DNA from: a bacterium
Lineage (GTDB): Bacteria; UBA9089; UBA9088; JAGUXG01
DNA length: 28,367 nucleotides
NCBI GenBank assembly: GCA_030018505.1
Contig: JASEHO010000004.1
Coordinates: 1-28,367, forward strand
Direction: 5' to 3'
In this document: in pieces, positions 1 through 7,523 of the stretch
Layout of the letters: every line of letters starts with the position of its first letter
Numbering within the stretch: position 1 is the first letter of the stretch
Position numbers and translations under genes: made by a program
Notes under the pieces: model-generated
Database searches by the model: none
The model's input: only the letters and a program-made list of their open reading frames with translations
Told to the model about the DNA's origin: nothing

Positions 1-95
1 TCTTGCCAATTTCAAATTTCTAATTTCAAATTCTCATTTCTAATTTCCATTTTTTTACGCTGCAAACTTTCAAACAAGAGTGAACCATCTCAATA
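1..95. repeat. Heptamer-rich direct repeat, copy 1 (downstream of waaA)
   Basis: This stretch starts with tandem TAATTTC/AAATTTC words of period 7 and continues into a unique tail reading 'ctttcaaacaagag' then 'gaaccat'. The same arrangement recurs in the same orientation at 1405-1499 with few differences, so the two copies bracket waaA. The window edge may cut this copy. No coding capacity is apparent. Confidence 0.8.
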
Positions 96-112
96 TTTTC
101 ATCCCTTGTGAT

Positions 113-1303
113 TTACTTTGAAATGGAAATCTCAGAGAGCATCCGAGTAGAGGCGCCAACAAACTTTTGAGCCACTTCAACTGCCCTTTTTCCCATCAAT
201 ACTCTCTCTTCTTCACAAGATAAGAGTCTTGCGGCATTCTTTGCCAACTCCTTTTCATTTCTCACCTCAATTGCTGCTTTCTCCTTTTTCATCGCTATTG
301 CCACATCCTTAAAATGAGAGGTATAGATGCCAAATAAAACAGGTATTCCAAATAATGCTGGCTCAAGAAGATTATGACCACCATAATCTGCCAATGTTCC
401 TCCAACAAAGGAAAGGGATGAAGATTTATAGGCTTGTCTCAGTTCACCTATTGTATCTAAAAGAAGAATAGAGCCTGCCTGAATTTTTTTTGACTTTTCT
501 GTTCTTTTGGCAAAGGGTATCTTTGCTTCTATCAGCCTTTCGGAGATTGCTTTTACCCTTTCAAGATGCCTTGGGGCAATAATACCAATCACCTCGGGAA
601 TCTCTCGTCGTATCTTAGAAAAGGCAGAAATAATAGCCTCTTCCTCCATCTCTCTGATAGAGCCAAAGACTATCACTTTGGAAGTGGCAAAATCAATATC
701 AAAAGAAGGAACATCTGTTGCTAACCAATCAAACTTTGTATTTCCACAAACCTTTACCCTATCACAAGATGCGCCAAGTCCCCTTATTCTTTCTGCATCA
801 TCCTCTGACTGCATAAGGAAAAGATCAAAAGAAGAGAGCACCTCTTTTGTCAAAGATGAAAGCACCTGATACCTTCTATAGCTTTTTTCTGTTATCCTTC
901 CGTTTATTAGGATGACAGAACAGCCATTTTTTTTAGCAGACCTTATCAGATTGGGCCAAAGCTCTGTCTCAGAGATAATGAGTATCTTTGGCAAGAGCTT
1001 TTTGATGGTTCTTCTCATCAGAAAGCTAAAGTCTAAGGGAAGATAGAAGACCTCTTCTCCAAACCCCTTTGCTGTTTGATAACCTGTCTTTGTCATACAG
1101 GAGATGACAAAGGATAGCCTTAATTTTCTTGCCTCATCAAGGAACGGCTTAACCCCGACCATTTCTCCCATAGAGGCAATATGTAGCCAGATGTCAGGTT
1201 TTACCTTTGGAATAGAAAGACCAAGCCTTTGCAGACTGAAGTTTTTGAGTAAAAGCAAGATACCTGAAAAGAGAAGTAGAAGGTTATAAAGCCAGTTTAA
1301 CAT
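113..1303 (-). CDS. waaA: Lipid A Kdo transferase (3-deoxy-D-manno-octulosonic acid transferase)
   Basis: GT30-family glycosyltransferase that moves Kdo from CMP-Kdo to the lipid A precursor at the cytoplasmic face of the inner membrane, the first step of LPS core assembly. The 396 residues are slightly short for a family usually near 420. A leucine-rich N-terminal anchor (about residues 5-19) precedes the first lobe. The motif ASMGEM carries the expected catalytic glutamate (E47), ETELWPNL lies at 112-119, and a glycine-rich GGTLADYGGHNLLEPA stretch in the second lobe fits the nucleotide-sugar site. The start has no close Shine-Dalgarno sequence, only a purine-rich run about 12-20 nt upstream, and it abuts a GTAACACTTT motif seen at other repeat edges. 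It follows the heptose genes but is separated from them by a repeat, so it may be transcribed on its own. The diderm envelope inference rests largely on this gene. Confidence 0.95.
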   Translation of the reverse strand: MLNWLYNLLLLFSGILLLLKNFSLQRLGLSIPKVKPDIWLHIASMGEMVGVKPFLDEARKLRLSFVISCMTKTGYQTAKGFGEEVFYLPLDFSFLMRRTIKKLLPKILIISETELWPNLIRSAKKNGCSVILINGRITEKSYRRYQVLSSLTKEVLSSFDLFLMQSEDDAERIRGLGASCDRVKVCGNTKFDWLATDVPSFDIDFATSKVIVFGSIREMEEEAIISAFSKIRREIPEVIGIIAPRHLERVKAISERLIEAKIPFAKRTEKSKKIQAGSILLLDTIGELRQAYKSSSLSFVGGTLADYGGHNLLEPALFGIPVLFGIYTSHFKDVAIAMKKEKAAIEVRNEKELAKNAARLLSCEEERVLMGKRAVEVAQKFVGASTRMLSEISISK

Positions 1304-1404
1304 TTAAGTAACACTTTATCTCCTTATCTCCTTTTCTTACTATGGCGTAAGAGATGTTTTTAGCCGTCGTCCAAGAGTAGCAACACCCAAATCATAGTCT
1401 TCTT

Positions 1405-1499
1405 TCTTGCCAATTTCAAATTTCTAATTTCCAATTCTCATTTCTATTTTTCCATTTTTTAACCTTTAAGCTTTCAAACAAGAGCGAACCATCCCAATC
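1405..1499. repeat. Heptamer-rich direct repeat, copy 2 (upstream of waaA)
   Basis: Near-identical to 1-95: the same 'tcttgccaatttcaaatttc' opening, period-7 TAATTTC-type words, then 'ctttcaaacaagagcgaacc'. Small indels separate the copies within the heptamer part, while the tail is better conserved. It lies in the 234-base gap between waaA and the Yip1-like gene. The rest of that gap (1304-1404) shows only a GTAACACTTT motif at 1309 and no gene. Confidence 0.8.
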
Positions 1500-1529
1500 T
1501 ATACCGAGAATTACCAAAAAAGTTAGAAG

Positions 1530-1557
1530 ACTATAAACTATAAACTATAAACTATTA
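1530..1557. repeat. ACTATAA heptamer tract overlapping the Yip1-like stop codon
   Basis: Four consecutive units of ACTATAA (the last one degenerate) run from 1530 to 1557. On the minus strand they read as TTATAGT units and supply both the final codons and the TAG stop (1538-1540) of the upstream membrane protein gene. The gene end therefore lies inside a tandem heptamer array. Confidence 0.85.
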
Positions 1558-2149
1558 TAGCCCCAATTCCAAAGAATAACATAAGGAGTCCGGCAATATA
1601 GAAAATAAGACCCGGAAGAACAAGGATGGAGACTGCCTTAGTCAATGACACCTGATACACCTCTTGGACAACAAGGCAAAGGAGATAATTTGACCAGACG
1701 ACTAATAATGGAAAGATGAAAAACCCTAAAACAGGTGTTGTTCCAAAGCTTAAAATAGTAAGCGGCAATAGGAAGGAGAATGGAAGAAGGCTGAGGAAGA
1801 GACCAAAAAATAGAGGCTTTGCTTGACCATTTGCCGAAAGAAACCCTGCGGTAATATGAATAAAAGCAGAGGCTATAAAGAGCCCGAGTATTATCTTGGA
1901 CAGTTCTAAAAGGCATCCAAAGATAAGGGGAAGAGGTCTAATTGGACAAAGATGCGAAAGAAGGAGGAAGAAAGATAGGGCAATGCTGAGAGAGGCGATG
2001 AGAAGGATGGAGATAGAGAGAGTCTTTCTTCCCCTATAAATTATCTTTTTGATTGCCTCTTTTGGCGAGGTAAGAACTTCAAGACTTATCTGAGAGACAG
2101 TCTGGTTTAAGCCTTCTTGCACCTTGTAATTATTGAGGAGGTTGACCAT
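1538..2149 (-). CDS. Yip1-family-like integral membrane protein
   Basis: Predicted 203-residue membrane protein. A short cytosolic N-terminus containing LTSPKEAIKKI resembles the lead-in of bacterial Yip1/YIP-domain proteins, and about five hydrophobic helices follow (starting near residues 45, 73, 112, 137 and 175). The role of bacterial Yip1 proteins is not settled, so only an inner-membrane location is inferred. The ATG at 2149 overlaps the end of rfaE2 by 43 nt and has no clear Shine-Dalgarno sequence, which suggests translational coupling. A GTG a few codons further in, near the rfaE2 stop, is an alternative start. The last residues (IIVYSL) are encoded by the ACTATAA tract, so the C-terminus may have been replaced by repeat DNA. 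Confidence 0.6.
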   Translation of the reverse strand: MVNLLNNYKVQEGLNQTVSQISLEVLTSPKEAIKKIIYRGRKTLSISILLIASLSIALSFFLLLSHLCPIRPLPLIFGCLLELSKIILGLFIASAFIHITAGFLSANGQAKPLFFGLFLSLLPFSFLLPLTILSFGTTPVLGFFIFPLLVVWSNYLLCLVVQEVYQVSLTKAVSILVLPGLIFYIAGLLMLFFGIGAIIVYSL

Positions 2150-2562
2150 TTTTCAATATACGGAAAGAGCTTTACTTCATCTGCAAACTCCCTTCCCTTT
2201 ACTTCTTCTTCCTTCCAATCCCCACCCTTGACCAGAATATTTGGCATTATCTCTTTTATTATGCCTGTTGGCTCTGGCTCAGAGAAGATAACAACATAAT
2301 CAATCATCTCTAAAGCAGATATGACCTCTGCTCTGTTCATTTCTGGAATTATTGGCCTCGTTGGCTTTATAGCAGAGACTGAGGAGTCGCTATTCAGCCC
2401 AACGATAAGCACATCCCCTTCTTCTTTTGCCATATTCAGCAACCTGATATGGCCTATGTGGAGTATATCAAAACATCCATTGGTAAAGACTATTCTTTTA
2501 TTTTGAGCCTTAAGGTTTTGGACAATCCCTTTTAGCTCATTTAACTTAACAATCTTCTTCAA
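2107..2562 (-). CDS. rfaE2: D-glycero-beta-D-manno-heptose 1-phosphate adenylyltransferase
   Basis: Cytidylyltransferase-fold enzyme that makes ADP-heptose from heptose-1-phosphate and ATP for the LPS inner core. The 151 residues match the stand-alone C-terminal half of E. coli HldE. Near the N-terminus FTNGCFDILHIGH contains the HxGH nucleotide-binding motif, and STSSIITR near the end is the conserved phosphate-binding segment. Its start overlaps the end of rfaE1 by 17 nt, as expected for a pair that is one fused gene in enterobacteria. Both halves being separate but overlapping is a common alternative organisation. Confidence 0.95.
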   Translation of the reverse strand: MKKIVKLNELKGIVQNLKAQNKRIVFTNGCFDILHIGHIRLLNMAKEEGDVLIVGLNSDSSVSAIKPTRPIIPEMNRAEVISALEMIDYVVIFSEPEPTGIIKEIMPNILVKGGDWKEEEVKGREFADEVKLFPYIEKWSTSSIITRCKKA

Positions 2563-3529
2563 TCCTCTGCCTCAACTCCTCTTTAGTAATAGTGGCTGTG
2601 CCAACCTTTTCGACAACAAGACCTGCGGCATAGTTCGCCAAAACCACAGCCTCCTTCATTTCAGCACCAGAGGATAAAGCAAGGGCTAAAACAGCAACCA
2701 CTGTATCGCCAGCACCAGTCACATCATAGACATCCCTTGCTTTTGTTGGAATATGAAAAAGGCTTTCATCACTCATAAGCATAGACATACCCTTTTCTCC
2801 CCTTGTCACAATTACTGTCTCACAAGAGATTCTGTGCAGGATTGCTTTCATACAGGAAAGCAGGCTTGCCTCATCCTCTATCATAATTCCAGTCAGGTCT
2901 TGAGCCTCATAGTGGTTAGGCGTAATCACGGATACACCCTTATAATAACCAAAATTTCCTACCTTAGGGTCAACAATAGAGATAACATCGTACTTTTTGC
3001 AAAGGGGAATAAGCTCTTCCAAGAGCCTTTCTCCAATCACACCCTTGCCATAGTCTGAAATAACCACCACAGAGACCTTTGGAACTGTTTGCTGGATATA
3101 TTCCTCTAACCTCCTCAGAATATCCTGGCTGATCATCTCCTTCTTTTCCCGATCAACCCTTATCATTTGCTGGGAATGGGCAATAATTCTTGTCTTTAGG
3201 GTCGTAGGTCTGTTTGGATCGCAAATCAACCCATCTATCCATATCCCCTTCTTTTTCAGGTCAGAGAGGAATGTCTCTCCTTCTTTATCCTGGCCTATAA
3301 CCCCAGCAGGATAAACCTCTCCACCGAGAGTAGAGATATTAACCACCACATTACCTGCTCCACCTGGATGGAATGTCTCTCGGACAATATCCACCACAGG
3401 AACAGGCGCCTCAGGAGAGACCCTCTCCACAGCCCCCCAGATAAACTCATCCACCATCATATCCCCAACAACCATGATTGGCTTTGTGTTGGAGAAGATA
3501 CTATCAAACCTTTCAACTGTAACTTTCAT
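2546..3529 (-). CDS. rfaE1: D-glycero-beta-D-manno-heptose-7-phosphate kinase
   Basis: PfkB/ribokinase-fold sugar kinase that phosphorylates heptose-7-phosphate at C1 in the ADP-heptose pathway. The 327 residues equal the N-terminal half of HldE. The N-terminal signature includes VSPEAPVPVV and a PGGAGNVVVN substrate motif. The C-terminal ATP-site signature DVTGAGDT places the catalytic aspartate at about D275. An AGGAGG-like sequence lies about 14 nt before the ATG, which is rather far. It is followed directly by overlapping rfaE2, and panB lies upstream on the same strand across a 106-base gap. An intermediate phosphatase (gmhB) and the isomerase (gmhA) are not in this window. Confidence 0.95.
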   Translation of the reverse strand: MKVTVERFDSIFSNTKPIMVVGDMMVDEFIWGAVERVSPEAPVPVVDIVRETFHPGGAGNVVVNISTLGGEVYPAGVIGQDKEGETFLSDLKKKGIWIDGLICDPNRPTTLKTRIIAHSQQMIRVDREKKEMISQDILRRLEEYIQQTVPKVSVVVISDYGKGVIGERLLEELIPLCKKYDVISIVDPKVGNFGYYKGVSVITPNHYEAQDLTGIMIEDEASLLSCMKAILHRISCETVIVTRGEKGMSMLMSDESLFHIPTKARDVYDVTGAGDTVVAVLALALSSGAEMKEAVVLANYAAGLVVEKVGTATITKEELRQRIEEDC

Positions 3530-3572
3530 CTTCTTCTGTCCAAACCTCCTTTTGTCGTTTTAGCTCTCTTAT

Positions 3573-3585
3573 GGGGCTTTGCCCC
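3573..3585. other. Short GC-rich hairpin between panB and rfaE1
   Basis: GGGGC, a TTT loop, then GCCCC forms a compact perfect 5-bp stem in the gap between panB and rfaE1. On the minus strand no T tract follows, so it is not a convincing intrinsic terminator. It may be a pause or processing site, or part of a dispersed repeat. Confidence 0.35.
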
Positions 3586-3635
3586 CTGAAGCGCTCGCTT
3601 TGCTCTTTTGTCACCCCCTTATAGGGTAAATTATC

Positions 3636-4409
3636 TCAATCAAAACCTTCATCTTCTGATGGAAAACCTCCTTTTCTTACATCTTCTATAAACCTTTGGA
3701 TAGCAGATGCTATCTCTTTTTGTCCGTCAAGATACCTCCTGCAAAACTTGAGCTTTCTTTCGGTCAGCCCCAATAGGTCGTTTATCACCAAAACCTGTCC
3801 ATCGCATTTAGAACCTGCGCCTATGCCTATAGTGGGAACAGAGACTGCCTCAGTAATCTTTTCAGCCAGGTCCCTTGGGACACACTCTAAAATAAGGCTG
3901 AAAATCCCAGCATCCTCAAGAGCCTTTGCCTCATCAATCAAGCTCTCTTGCCTCTGAACCTTATATCCTCCAATCTTATGAATAGCCTGGGGGGTTAAGC
4001 CTATATGTCCCATAACCGGAATGTCTGCTAAAATCATCGCTTTAATTGTGGCAGCAACCTCCTTTCCACCCTCTAACTTGACTGCAGAAGCCCCTGTCTC
4101 TTTTATCAGCCTGCCAGCATTATAGACAGAGTCCTCTATCCTCACCTTATAGCTCAGGAATGGCATATCAATAATCAGCAAAGCCTCTTTTACCCCTCTC
4201 CTTGTAGCCTTTCCATGATGAATCATCTCCTCTAATGTTACAGGCAGGGTATTCTCATAACCCAAGCAGACCATACCAAGGCTATCTCCAACAAACAGAA
4301 AATCAAGACCTGCTCTATCCAAGATTTGAGCCATCTGATAGTCATAAGCAGTCAGCCCTACAATCTTTTCCTTTCCTTTCATACTGCGGATAGTCTCTGT
4401 TGTCTTCAT
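3636..4409 (-). CDS. panB: Ketopantoate hydroxymethyltransferase (3-methyl-2-oxobutanoate hydroxymethyltransferase)
   Basis: First enzyme of pantothenate synthesis: it transfers a hydroxymethyl group from 5,10-methylene-THF to alpha-ketoisovalerate, giving ketopantoate. The 257 residues are a normal family length and fit a (beta/alpha)8 barrel. VGDSLGM holds the metal-binding aspartate (D42), IIDMPF the second metal ligand, VKLEGG a substrate glutamate near residue 111, and ECVP the catalytic glutamate near 176. IGIGAG is the usual phosphate loop. No Shine-Dalgarno sequence precedes the ATG; the upstream bases are an AATGCTAAATTT repeat tract. panC and panD are not in the window. The gene heads the minus-strand block and is divergent from purH. 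Confidence 0.96.
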   Translation of the reverse strand: MKTTETIRSMKGKEKIVGLTAYDYQMAQILDRAGLDFLFVGDSLGMVCLGYENTLPVTLEEMIHHGKATRRGVKEALLIIDMPFLSYKVRIEDSVYNAGRLIKETGASAVKLEGGKEVAATIKAMILADIPVMGHIGLTPQAIHKIGGYKVQRQESLIDEAKALEDAGIFSLILECVPRDLAEKITEAVSVPTIGIGAGSKCDGQVLVINDLLGLTERKLKFCRRYLDGQKEIASAIQRFIEDVRKGGFPSEDEGFD

Positions 4410-4541
4410 CTTTGCAATGCTAAATTTTCAATGCTAAATTTGAAATGAATTCTCCGTAACCTCAGTGTCTCCGTGTTTTATGCTTCTATCTCCGTAAATA
4501 GTTACCCCTAAACTCATAACTCTAAACTCTACACTCTTCAA
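4410..4541. repeat. Repeat-filled panB upstream region with several heptamer words
   Basis: Three kinds of period-7 material sit side by side: AATGCTAAATTT-type words (4416-4447), a CTCAGTG TCTCCGT patch with two further CTCCGTA words (about 4450-4500), and AACTCAT/AACTCTA/CACTCTT units (4511-4540). The bases 4496-4506 end in AATAGTTAC, the same edge seen on the MITE-like copies elsewhere. No good minus-strand promoter for panB was found in it. Confidence 0.65.
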
Positions 4542-4758
4542 TTACCACTCATATCTGACAGTGTATGTTGCTTTTTCCTCAAGACTTATTTTTCTCTTTT
4601 CTGTGACAATAGCAAAGCCTGCTGGAATCTGCAAATATGAACCATAAAGGCTATAATCAATATAAGGCTCAAGCCCTTTCTTTGGGTCAGAATGTAAGTT
4701 CTTCTGCTTCTACAAAGCCCAAAGCCAAAACAAAGGTAAGAAAAATAAATCTTCTCAT
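4542..4758 (-). pseudogene. Broken secreted or outer-membrane-type protein remnant
   Basis: Reading from 4758 on the minus strand gives a textbook signal peptide (MRRFIFLTFVLALGFVEA) and a few residues, then a TGA stop at 4687-4689. Shifting frame by one at that point restores an open frame beginning DPKKGLEPYIDYSLYG and ending TYTVRYEW with a TAA at 4542-4544. A terminal aromatic residue after alternating hydrophobic and polar residues resembles the last strand of an outer-membrane beta-barrel. The two pieces total only about 72 codons, so a large central deletion plus the frame change is likely. Its identity beyond this is unknown. Together with the repeat region it fills the 442-base gap between panB and purH. 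Confidence 0.6.
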
Positions 4759-4812
4759 TTTGGGTAAGTTTACAATTCTACCCTACATCCGTGCAAGACA
4801 AATTTTATAATC

Positions 4813-4842
4813 TTGACAAAAAAAGAAAGGCTTAGATATAAT
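4813..4842 (+). promoter_or_regulatory. Consensus sigma-70-type promoter of purH
   Basis: TTGACA at 4813-4818 and TATAAT at 4837-4842 are perfect hexamers separated by 18 bases. Transcription would start near 4849, only about three bases before the purH ATG at 4852, giving a leaderless or nearly leaderless mRNA. An alternative reading frame start at 4813 would use the -35 box itself as a TTG codon, which argues against it. Confidence 0.8.
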
Positions 4843-4851
4843 GCTAAAGTT

Positions 4852-6342
4852 ATGAAGGTAGAAAGAGCATTAATATCTGTGTTTGATAAGAACCTGCTTA
4901 TTGGGTTTGCCAAGGGACTTGCTTATATGGGAATAGAAATAATAGCCTCTGGAGGGACAGCAAAGAGCTTGAAAGAAGCTGGGATAGAGGTTATATCTGT
5001 TGAGGATATAACTGGTATGCCTTCAATCCTTGGAGGAAGGGTGAAGACACTACATCCAAATATCGCTGGAGGAATCCTGGCAAAGAAAGATAAAGAATCA
5101 TTAGAAGAGCTGGCTAAATATGGGATAAAACCAATAGATATGGTGGTGGTCAACCTCTATCCCTTTGAGGAGACAATAAAGAAGGTCGTCTCAGAAGATG
5201 AGGCTATTGAGCAGATAGATATAGGTGGAGTGACGCTTATCAGGGCAGGCGCAAAGAACTATAGGTATGTTGCCTGTGTAACAAATCCCAGGAGGTATGA
5301 CGAAATTTTAAGGGTTTTGAAGGATAACAAGAAAGAGGTGCCAGAGGATATTTTATATAGTTTAGCCCAAGAGGCATTCAGCCACACAGCAAGGTATGAG
5401 GCTATAATCAGTGGTTGGTTTAGCCAAGAAACCTTTCCTGCTCATCTAAACCTCTCCTTCAAAAAGGCAATCTCCCTTCGCTATGGTGAGAATCCTCATC
5501 AGAGGGCTGCCTTCTATGTCCATGATGAGCCAAAATTTAAGGTTTTGCAGGGAAAAGCCAATCTCTCCTATAACAATATCCTTGATGCAGACTCTGCCTG
5601 GGGACTTGTCTCTGAATTCACAGAGCCTTGTTGTGTTATCGTCAAGCACAACAACCCTTGTGGCGTGGCTTTAGCCTCTGATATAACTACTTCTTATAAA
5701 TCTGCCTTAGCTTGCGATCCTATCTCTGCCTTTGGCGGAATCATTGCCTTAAATAGACCATTAGATGTAAATACAGCCAAAGAGATAGCTAAGCTCTTCT
5801 GTGAGGGAATAGTTGCCCCAAGATTCGAAACAGAAGCAATATCTTTACTCTCTGGTAAGGTCAGGGTTGTTGTTGGTCCATCTGAAAGAGAGGGGCTGAA
5901 CATAAGAAGGGCTTTATCTGGAATCCTCCTTCAAGAAGAAGATAGGCTTGATTATAAAGAGCTTAAGGTGGTTACCAAGAAAGAACCGCAAGATGACCAG
6001 ATGGAATCCTTGATCTTTGGCCTCAAGGTAGCAAAGTTTACAAAGTCAAATGCCATTATTTTAACCAAGGGCACAAAGACAATAGGAATTGGAGCTGGTC
6101 AGATGAGCAGGATAGATGCCACAAGTATAGCTATCAATAAGGCAGGGATTGAGGCAGAAGGCTCTACTTTAGCCTCTGACGCTTTCTTTCCTTTTCAGGA
6201 TGTAGTTGAAGAGGCTGCAAAGGCAGGAATATCTGCTATCATTCAACCAGGTGGCTCAATCAGGGACAAAGAGGTGATAGAGACAGCAGATAGGCTGGGA
6301 ATAGCTATGGTCTTCTGCGAGATGAGACACTTCAGACACTAA
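4852..6342 (+). CDS. purH: Bifunctional AICAR formyltransferase / IMP cyclohydrolase
   Basis: Catalyses the last two steps of de novo purine synthesis: formylation of AICAR with 10-formyl-THF, then ring closure to IMP. The protein starting at the ATG at 4852 (MKVERALISVFDK) has 496 residues, close to the family norm. Residues 1 to about 195 form the MGS-fold cyclohydrolase (SGGTAKSLK, GGRVKTLHP). The rest is the transferase, with SLRYGENPHQRAAFY at 208-222 and KHNNPCG at 265-271, whose Lys-His pair is catalytic. The frame stays open 13 codons further upstream, but those codons lie in the promoter. There is no Shine-Dalgarno sequence before the chosen ATG. It stands alone on the plus strand between two minus-strand blocks and is convergent with ftsW. 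Confidence 0.97.
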   Translation: MKVERALISVFDKNLLIGFAKGLAYMGIEIIASGGTAKSLKEAGIEVISVEDITGMPSILGGRVKTLHPNIAGGILAKKDKESLEELAKYGIKPIDMVVVNLYPFEETIKKVVSEDEAIEQIDIGGVTLIRAGAKNYRYVACVTNPRRYDEILRVLKDNKKEVPEDILYSLAQEAFSHTARYEAIISGWFSQETFPAHLNLSFKKAISLRYGENPHQRAAFYVHDEPKFKVLQGKANLSYNNILDADSAWGLVSEFTEPCCVIVKHNNPCGVALASDITTSYKSALACDPISAFGGIIALNRPLDVNTAKEIAKLFCEGIVAPRFETEAISLLSGKVRVVVGPSEREGLNIRRALSGILLQEEDRLDYKELKVVTKKEPQDDQMESLIFGLKVAKFTKSNAIILTKGTKTIGIGAGQMSRIDATSIAINKAGIEAEGSTLASDAFFPFQDVVEEAAKAGISAIIQPGGSIRDKEVIETADRLGIAMVFCEMRHFRH

Positions 6343-6360
6343 TAAACTTTTGCAAAAATC

Positions 6361-6384
6361 GTAACTATTGAACGAAAGTGTTAT
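6361..6384. repeat. Minimal GTAACTATT...AGTGTTA inverted motif
   Basis: GTAACTATT and AGTGTTAT lie 7 bases apart in the 131-base gap between purH and ftsW. These are the two terminal motifs of the MITE-like family, in the orientation of copy B, here without a core. It may be a collapsed copy or chance. The rest of the gap shows no convincing terminator. Confidence 0.35.
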
Positions 6385-6473
6385 GAAAATAGGAAGTTAG
6401 CTACGCTATAGGGAAAATTAGCAACGACTATCAGAGACGGGTAGATTATAGAACCTGTTGCCATTTTTACTGC

Positions 6474-7523
6474 TCATTCTTCACTATACCCAACCTTCAA
6501 AATAAGCCCACAGGCCATAAGATTAGAGACAAGAGCAGAGCCTCCATAGCTTATATATGGAAAGGGAAGGCCTGTTGTTGGAACAATTCCCAAGATTACA
6601 CAAAGATTGATGATTGCCCCTAAAGTAATACCTAATGTAAGGCTAAAGGCTAAAAAACTGCCTGAAAGAGATTGACTATGAAATGCTATCAAAAATCCAC
6701 AGGCAGAAAAGACAAGCAAACAAGAGATAATAAAAAGTGTGCCAAAAAACCCCATCTCTTCTCCAAGTATAGAGAAGATAAAATCTGTCTGGGGCATCGG
6801 AAGAAAACCCCTTAGCTTCTGACGACTCTCTCCAATACCTGCACCAAACAAGCCTCCAGTCCCTAATGCAATAGCAGATTGTTCAACCTGCCACTCCTTT
6901 TTTTCAGAAAAGTTTTCTATCCTTTCCAAAGAGTGAGGATAAGCTATAATTAGTGCAGAGCTTATAATAATCATTATGACACCTATGGGCAAAAGCCATC
7001 TTTTTTTTATTCCAGAGATAAAGAGAAGCCCAAAAATTACACAAAATATAAAGAGTATCATCCCAATATGTGGCTGGAGTGCAAGAATGACAATAATTGC
7101 ACCAAAGAAAATGAAAGACACAATACACTTTTTCAGGCTACAAGTGCCACTCTTCTTTGATAGAAAAGCAGAGAGGTATAAGAAAAAAAGGACTCGGACA
7201 AACTCACTTGGCTGGCCTACCAAAAGCCATCTCTTAGCTCCACCCTTTTCAGGGGAAAAAAGGGTAATAGAGAGAATAAGGATGCCTATGATAAGAAGAT
7301 GAAGCGAGTATTTTTGAAGGAACTTATAGTTCATCTTTAATATGGCGTAAAATATGCCGCTACCTATAATTATCCAGAAAAGTTGTTTGGTAAAATAACA
7401 GAATATATCCCCTGCCCTAATATAATCTGCAGAAAAGATCATGAGAAGCCCAAATCCTATAAGGGCACACATTGGAAGCCACAGAATATCAGCTACTGTA
7501 GATATGGTTGGACTCTTTTCCAT
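6474..7523 (-). CDS. ftsW: FtsW-type SEDS peptidoglycan glycosyltransferase
   Basis: SEDS-family polytopic membrane protein. FtsW polymerises glycan strands from lipid II at the septum in partnership with a class B PBP. The 349 residues hold about ten hydrophobic segments. GESRQKLRGFLPMPQTDFIF and PTTGLPFPYISYGGSAL are family hallmarks for the large periplasmic loop and the C-terminal region. The gene begins inside the last codons of murD (35-nt overlap), with GGAGAGG just before the ATG. Its place after murD supports FtsW rather than RodA. The usual partner gene ftsI is not in this operon, and murG and murC, which often follow, are absent because the strand changes to purH. Confidence 0.9.
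   Translation of the reverse strand: MEKSPTISTVADILWLPMCALIGFGLLMIFSADYIRAGDIFCYFTKQLFWIIIGSGIFYAILKMNYKFLQKYSLHLLIIGILILSITLFSPEKGGAKRWLLVGQPSEFVRVLFFLYLSAFLSKKSGTCSLKKCIVSFIFFGAIIVILALQPHIGMILFIFCVIFGLLFISGIKKRWLLPIGVIMIIISSALIIAYPHSLERIENFSEKKEWQVEQSAIALGTGGLFGAGIGESRQKLRGFLPMPQTDFIFSILGEEMGFFGTLFIISCLLVFSACGFLIAFHSQSLSGSFLAFSLTLGITLGAIINLCVILGIVPTTGLPFPYISYGGSALVSNLMACGLILKVGYSEE

Noticed and set aside
1..60. Possible CRISPR array from the TAATTTC tract
   Set aside because: Units are 7 bases with no spacers and no cas genes nearby.
3573..3585. Intrinsic terminator after panB
   Set aside because: The stem is only 5 bp and no T tract follows on the minus strand.
4813..4851. Upstream TTG start for purH
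   Set aside because: The codons coincide with a perfect -35 and -10 pair, and family homology starts at the later ATG.
7489..7523. 35-base murD-ftsW overlap as a sign of a frameshift
   Set aside because: Both products have complete, normal ends and starts; overlapping genes are common in this operon.
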